Assembly: GCA_037074615.1 (NCBI GenBank)
Contig: CM073554.1
Coordinates: 21,783,501-21,847,500 of the forward strand
Length of the DNA stretch: 64,000 bases
Direction: 5' to 3'
DNA from: Leucaena leucocephala
Lineage: Eukaryota > Streptophyta > Magnoliopsida > Fabales > Fabaceae
Part shown: positions 59,291 through 64,000 of the stretch, piece by piece
Layout of the letters: every line of letters begins with the position of its first letter
Numbering within the stretch: the stretch's first letter is position 1
Notes under the pieces: generated by a model
Told to the model about the DNA's origin: nothing
The model's input: the letters and a program-made list of their open reading frames with translations, nothing else
Database searches by the model: none
Made by a program: the position numbers and the translations under genes

Positions 59291-60071
59291 TACACTTTTA
59301 CATTTTAAAAAAGGAAAAGAACAGTGGAGGCGGTGAAACCCAAAGGAGGGGAAGTGATAATGTGATTGAAATGGGAGATCATAATAGCTTGTTTCCCACT
59401 CACTGCGTCACCTCACTCATTCCCACCTTTACGCCATTCTTCTTCCCCTTATTATTATTATTATTATTATTATAGTTATTGTTATTATTATTATCATCAT
59501 CATCGAATCATCAAACCCCTTAGCATTTTGTTTTTCTTTATGAACAAAAAAAGCAAGCTGATATGCTTATTAATAGTACCACAATCGGGAGTTGCTCTGC
59601 AAGTATCAATGTTGTTTTACACTGGCTGCAGTATTGGAGACTTTAATCTTTAAAGTGGGCTATGGCTTACCTCTTACACACTGGTGACACATCGAGCTTT
59701 CTGTTGGATTCCCTCATTATCTAGTAGTTGCTTTTTAAGTTTGCTTTTTATTGCTTATGAATTATTGAGTTCTTGCATCTGAACTCGTCAATGATTGTTT
59801 AGAATTTAATCCCCACCTAGTTTAGATATTTATTTTTTGGGCTTCATCCCTCTTTTGTACCAGCAAAGAAATATGTTCAAGATTTGCTATGGCTTTCTCT
59901 TCTTTGTTCTCTCTTATGAGTTCGGCTGCCTCATTTTTTATATTGCAAAAATTATGTATGTTAGCTGAATATGTTATACCTCATTTTGCTTATGCTTTAA
60001 TGCACTTGTCATTTCATAAAACAAAACTAGGACAAGCATCACGGCTTAAAAAATGCTTACAAATTAGGCAC
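59291..60071. other. Intergenic region with ATT microsatellite
   Basis: A (TTA)n tract runs from 59451 to about 59474, continuing as ATT/ATC repeats to about 59503. ORFs here are short and lack domains. Confidence 0.5.
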
Positions 60072-60385
60072 TAATAAGGGGAGGGAAGGGTATTGATTTT
60101 AATAGAAAAAGAGGAAAGGAAAAAATATAGTTTAAGATTATCTCGTTTATATTAATAAAAAAAAGAGGGGAAGATGATTTATTTAAATGTTATATCTTTT
60201 AATTTAATAGGGGAAAAATATTTTTATATAGATAATTGTAAGATATATAAGAATATTAAAAAAATATTATAAATATAACAATTAAAATAAAATAAAATAT
60301 TAATTTTTTTCCTAACATTCTCTCAATTTTGAAGTTAATGGGACTTCCTTCCCCTCCATTCCAAATCCTTTGTATCAAGGACAAA
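60072..60385. mobile_element. MITE-like element, family 2, copy 2 (approximate ends)
   Basis: Shorter relative of 57064-57525: GGGGAGGGAAGGGTATTGAT at the left, TTAAGATTATCTCGTTTATA and AATATTTTTATATAGATAAT in the middle, and CTTCCTTCCCCTCCATTCCA followed by AATCCTTTGTATCAAGGACA at the right. No coding capacity. Confidence 0.55.
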
Positions 60386-61570
60386 TGTGGGGTGGAGAGG
60401 TGGCGGTAGTCCCCAGAGTGGTTGGCAGCAAATGGGATGGGTAAAAGCAGGATAGGAATAAAAAAAATTAATCGCAATTATTTTCATTTTTTTCTTTTAT
60501 TTTTCTTAATTTATTTTCTTTGTTTTTTTAGGAGGTTCCCATTTTAGTTCCTCTATATATTTTCCATATACAATTTAACTCCCACTTTCTTTCTTTTCTT
60601 GTTCTCATTAATTATGGAGTAAAAAAAAACATTATAAAGAGAAAGAGAAGGTGACATAATAATTATATATATAAATTTCTTAATTAAGCTGTCTAACAAA
60701 ACCTTAAATAAGATAAAAATGTGAAGGTATATATATTTGTTTAAACGGAAAGGAAGTGTATTGGGAAAATGCAAATGAATGAGTGTGATCAAAAAAAGGG
60801 GTGAGTGATGAGATCTTAAACATGATGATTAGGTTGAACAGCTTTCTAACAACAGTCTGTAATCTTCGAATTAGCAATGATTAAGAGGGTACCTAATTGT
60901 AATTGTTAAGGGCTTTAAAAGAAGAGGCATGATTCGAAGGTATATATGGTGGGGGGGATATAACGGAAGGAGGTGAGATCATAGGGCATTGAATTCATAT
61001 GCTTACATATTTGGCGAATCATGAATCAGAATTCCAAATCAATGTCTCCTTACTGCGTCTAACTGTACTGCACTTTAGCTTAATAAATCCTCCCGATGCA
61101 TCACGTGAAACTTAATTTGCACCTATACTTCATTAATTAATTAATTAATTAATTAACAACTCCTATCATTTCTAGAGGTTCAACTATGACCAGTGGAGAA
61201 CCCAGCTTCAATTCTTTCCCTCCTATATATATATAACGGAATTAGAGAATTCTGCCTGGCTCAACAAAAAATTACTTGCCTCGCCTTTTATTCTTTATGT
61301 TTTATTTTAATTAATAGAATAATTATATGAAATAGGTTAAACGTGATGCTTACAAGTTTTAACGTTAATTTAATTCAATTATGTAACCTGGCAACAACTT
61401 AAATTTAGTTTATAAACACCTGTGATTAAAAAAAATGGAAAACGAAAAAAAAAATGAAATAGGGGTTAGGTGGAAAAAATTGGGGAATAACTATGAAGTC
61501 CCAATGAAAAGATTTAATAATTAAATTTTTTTAATAACAATGAGTAATATAAATTTATCATTTTCTATAC
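60386..61570. other. Gene-poor AT-rich intergenic region
   Basis: An (ATTA)n tract at 61132-61156 and a short TATA tract near 61226-61236. No gene is recognised. Confidence 0.4.
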
Positions 61571-61573
61571 TAT

Positions 61574-62118
61574 GGGTATGTTTGGTTTGCTTGTAAATAA
61601 GGGTTTTAAAAGTCTTTTTAGACAAAACTGTGGTTTGAGAAAATTTTATAACAAACAGTCATATTTGTTCAAAATTTTTTTTAGACCAAACCATAATTTA
61701 AAACCATAGTTTCAGATAAATTGGTTAGAGTAACTTTTAAAATAGTACAAGAGCTTATAGACTACTCAATTACTAATTTACCTTTACTTTTTCTTATCCT
61801 ATCTCCTCTCTTTTATATCTTTTCCACTATATCTCCCATCTCCTATATCTTTTACACTATCTATCATCTCTCTTATATATTCTCAACCCTCTTTCCTATC
61901 TCATATTTTTAATCTCCTCTCTCATACTTTTAATAAAATTATACAATTTTTAATAATTTGTTAATTACAAAAATCTTTTTCATAATAACTATACAAACAC
62001 TTATTTATCTAAAATAACTTTTTTTTCATAACCTATTTTTTAAAAGCCATTTTTCCAAAGCTATCCAAAAATCCTTTTTCTTTCATAAACTTTTCTAAAA
62101 TCCTATCCAAACATACAC
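61574..62118 (+). mobile_element. MITE-like element, family 1, copy D (best preserved)
   Basis: The ends form a short imperfect inverted repeat, GGGTATGTTTGG at the left and CCAAACATACACTA at the right. Internal blocks: AACAAACAGTCATATTTGTT, GACCAAACCATAATTTAAAA, CATAGTTTCAGATAAATTGG, TTAGAGTAACTTTTAAAATA, then a long pyrimidine-rich middle and TTTAATAAAATTATACAATT. All three other copies match subsets of these blocks in the same order. No ORF of interest, so it is non-autonomous. The superfamily is uncertain because target duplications were not resolved. Confidence 0.72.
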
Positions 62119-63434
62119 TATAACTCCTTATTGTATGCTCTTAAGTTGTTATTAAATTTTAAATTAATTAATTATTTTATTTAGGACCTCATAATCATTT
62201 CTATAAATTTACCATACTTAGCCCGTAACCCAGGATGAATCAAATTTTGAATAGAGTGACATTTTCTAAAATCTAAAAGTGGTTTCAACTAACCAGGAGT
62301 TGGTCGATAAGGTATGGGTTTCAATATGGTTATAAAAAGGTTTTCGATGAATACTTTGCAAGAATATAAATATTACTGAAGCTGTGAATATGGTGAGTTT
62401 TAATTATAATTACATAATAACAAAAGAGAGAGAGAAGAAGAAGAAAGAGGGGAAAGGAGGGAGTGGGCAGGCAGGAGGAAGAGGAGGACAAATTAGATGA
62501 ATAATGAATTTGGCAATAGAGAACGGCCTACCCAAACACTCCCACACCTCAACTTCTCTTCCTTCTTTCTTTTTCCCTTTCTCATATCCTTTATATTATT
62601 CTTTTCAACAATCACAAATTAATAACATGTCCGCAATAAAAGATTAGAAATATGTATTACTTCAAAATTTTCATAAGTAATCCAAATTAAAATGAATTGA
62701 ATGGATAGTCATAAGTGTATATAATCTCTAAACACTGTTTGTCTATTTTTTTTATATAATTTATTTCATTAAGTAAGATTCCAACTTTTGCATAAGAACA
62801 ATGTGATAAAATTGCCTCAATTGTTTTTTTTTTCTTTGAGCCTACAAGGATCATCTACCAACAACAGAAACTAATTTCACCCTACATATGCAAGGCAAAG
62901 GTTCAGGATATATAGATTAAAAAAAATAAAAAAATATCACTTCCAACCAATTTTTTTCTATATATCACTTCAGTATTTATTATAAGATACTTTTAATTAA
63001 TTCTCAAAAACAAGTGAGTGATAGTTAAATTGTTAAATATATTTTAAATTTATTAAATTTTCTAAATTTACCTTTATTGAATTTTTTTCTCTCTCTCTCC
63101 ATTCATAAATCACTCTAACCTCTCTTTCCTCTTTTTATCTCTCTAAAAGGAATTAAAATTAAAAAAAGAACTCATTAATAAATCTCTAAATAACTTATAT
63201 TTTGTTAGGATAAAAAATTTCTTTTATGTGATAGGGACTGGAGTGGTCCAAAAGTTGAGAAAGGAACCCCAAGTAGTGAGTTAAGAAGAGGAGTAAACTA
63301 TTGGGAAAAGAACACTTATCAAGGAATGGAGGGAGGGGGATACATATGACTTTAGGGTGAATCGCACTGAAACTGGGGACATATATGTCCTCAAATAAGA
63401 GGTTGGGGCACTCTCTCTCCTTCCCATCTGGTTG
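62119..63434. other. Intergenic region upstream of MIR390
   Basis: Short AT-rich ORFs only; a GA-rich stretch at about 62424-62490. The last few hundred bases should carry the MIR390 promoter. Confidence 0.4.
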
Positions 63435-63442
63435 TATAAATA
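63435..63442 (+). promoter_or_regulatory. TATA box of MIR390
   Basis: TATAAATA lies 104 bases before the mature miRNA, with a pyrimidine-rich leader following, as expected for a polymerase II promoter of a plant MIR gene. Confidence 0.7.
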
Positions 63443-63524
63443 GCACCCAAACATCCCCTCCCTCCTCACTCTTCTTCTTCTTCATCTACCCTGCTCGCCC
63501 ACACGCCTCTTCCTCTGGTTCGTG

Positions 63525-63635
63525 CAGAAGGATCTGTAAAGCTCAGGAGGGATAGCGCCATGGTTGAACCTCACCTCTCTCCCTGTGTTCTTCCTTTGCG
63601 CTATCCATCCTGAGTTTCATGGCTTCTTCATGCTC
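63525..63635 (+). ncRNA. MIR390: MIR390 precursor hairpin
   Basis: The mature miR390 sequence is present in full at 63539-63559 (AAGCTCAGGAGGGATAGCG followed by CC), on the 5' arm. The star strand is at 63599-63619 (CGCTATCCATCCTGAGTTTC then A), on the 3' arm, offset as Dicer products should be. The arms extend below the duplex (AGAAG at 63527-63531 pairs with CTTCT at 63624-63628) and the loop is about 39 bases. miR390 loads into AGO7 and cuts TAS3 transcripts, producing tasiRNAs that silence ARF3/ARF4-type auxin response factors in leaf polarity, phase change and lateral-root growth. The short ORFs crossing the hairpin are not thought to matter. Confidence 0.97.
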
Positions 63636-63681
63636 TCTCTCTCTCTCTCTCCTTCTTCTTCTTCCTCCTGAAATCTTCCAG

Positions 63682-63796
63682 GTATAAATGTATGTCACCC
63701 TCCTCTCTCTCTCTCCCTCCTTTCTTCTACTCTTGTTTTCGTTTTTTAAGCTACATTAACTAATCCTCTCAGACAACAGAGTTTGTTTATGTGCAG
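63682..63796 (+). other. Probable intron in the MIR390 primary transcript
   Basis: A CCAG/GTATAA donor at 63682 and a TTATGTGCAG acceptor ending at 63796 enclose a very pyrimidine-rich 115-base stretch about 45 bases beyond the hairpin. Inferred from splice motifs only. Confidence 0.45.
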
Positions 63797-64000
63797 GCTT
63801 GCATGGGGAGAGAGCGTAACAGCCCCTGAAATCGAAGTTTGGCCACATTTGTTGTAGGGTTTTCTCATCAGAAACAGAACGATAGAAGAGTATATCTCTT
63901 ATTGTTGAAGGAGATTTCATTTTCATTGGACAGTTCAAACCGGGCCTGCATACACTGTTTATACCTTTCAGGCATCGTCTGCATTAATTCAATTGGCAAT

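Noticed and set aside
1..64000. A novel defence, biosynthetic or toxin system
   Set aside because: All well-supported genes belong to known plant families and nothing suggests a co-functioning cluster; no viral integration was recognised.

Overview
This is nuclear DNA from a flowering plant, almost certainly a eudicot. The evidence is intron-rich genes with GT-AG splice sites, long AT-rich intergenic DNA, plant-only families (GRAS, LAZY1, plastid ferritin, PYL abscisic-acid receptor, TBL O-acetyltransferases, MIR390) and plant-type transposable elements (Ty1/copia, TRIM, MITEs, tRNA-derived SINEs). The species cannot be named from the sequence alone.

Layout. 1-735 (-): 5' part of an L-type lectin receptor kinase gene that runs off the left edge. 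0.74-9.4 kb: AT-rich DNA with a SINE. 9989-11551 (+): intronless GRAS regulator with a MITE-like element just upstream. 12187-16370: decayed Ty1/copia element with two 489-bp LTRs and a 5-bp target duplication. 16907-18536 (-): complete five-exon LAZY1 gene. 18.5-24.3 kb: gene-poor, with a broken GRAS fragment near 23.8 kb. 24299-30727 (-): three tandem GILT-family thiol-reductase genes in different states of active-site decay, with a TRIM element in an intron of the third. 31811-33992 (+): cytosolic ribosomal protein eS4. 34553-36130 (-): eight-exon plastid ferritin. 37873-37943 (+): tRNA-Gly(GCC). 38108-39202 (-): DUF538 gene with an in-frame stop. 43152-43775 (+): intronless PYL4/5/6-type ABA receptor. 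43.8-49.4 kb: MITE-rich. 49461-51289 and 53358-56360 (+): two tandem TBL genes. 56.4-63.4 kb: MITE-rich. 63.5 kb (+): MIR390, with mature miRNA and star both visible.

The genes do not form a pathway; each is an independent nuclear transcription unit. The order GILT - ferritin - DUF538 - PYL - TBL - TBL - MIR390 does resemble, as I recall them, three duplicated Arabidopsis segments (OSH1/FER1/DUF538/TBL35 on chromosome 5; FER4/TBL33/PYL6 and PYL4/TBL34/MIR390a on chromosome 2). The window may therefore hold an ancestral, less fractionated version of that block. I saw no prokaryotic-style system, CRISPR array or integrated virus. The most unusual items are the catalytically divergent GILT array, the LTR-derived inverted repeat where the copia primer-binding site should be, the DUF538 stop codon with a possible splice rescue, and a four-copy MITE family.

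Exon coordinates were deduced by eye from splice motifs, phase and family conservation. All multi-exon models below keep an intact frame across junctions except where stated.
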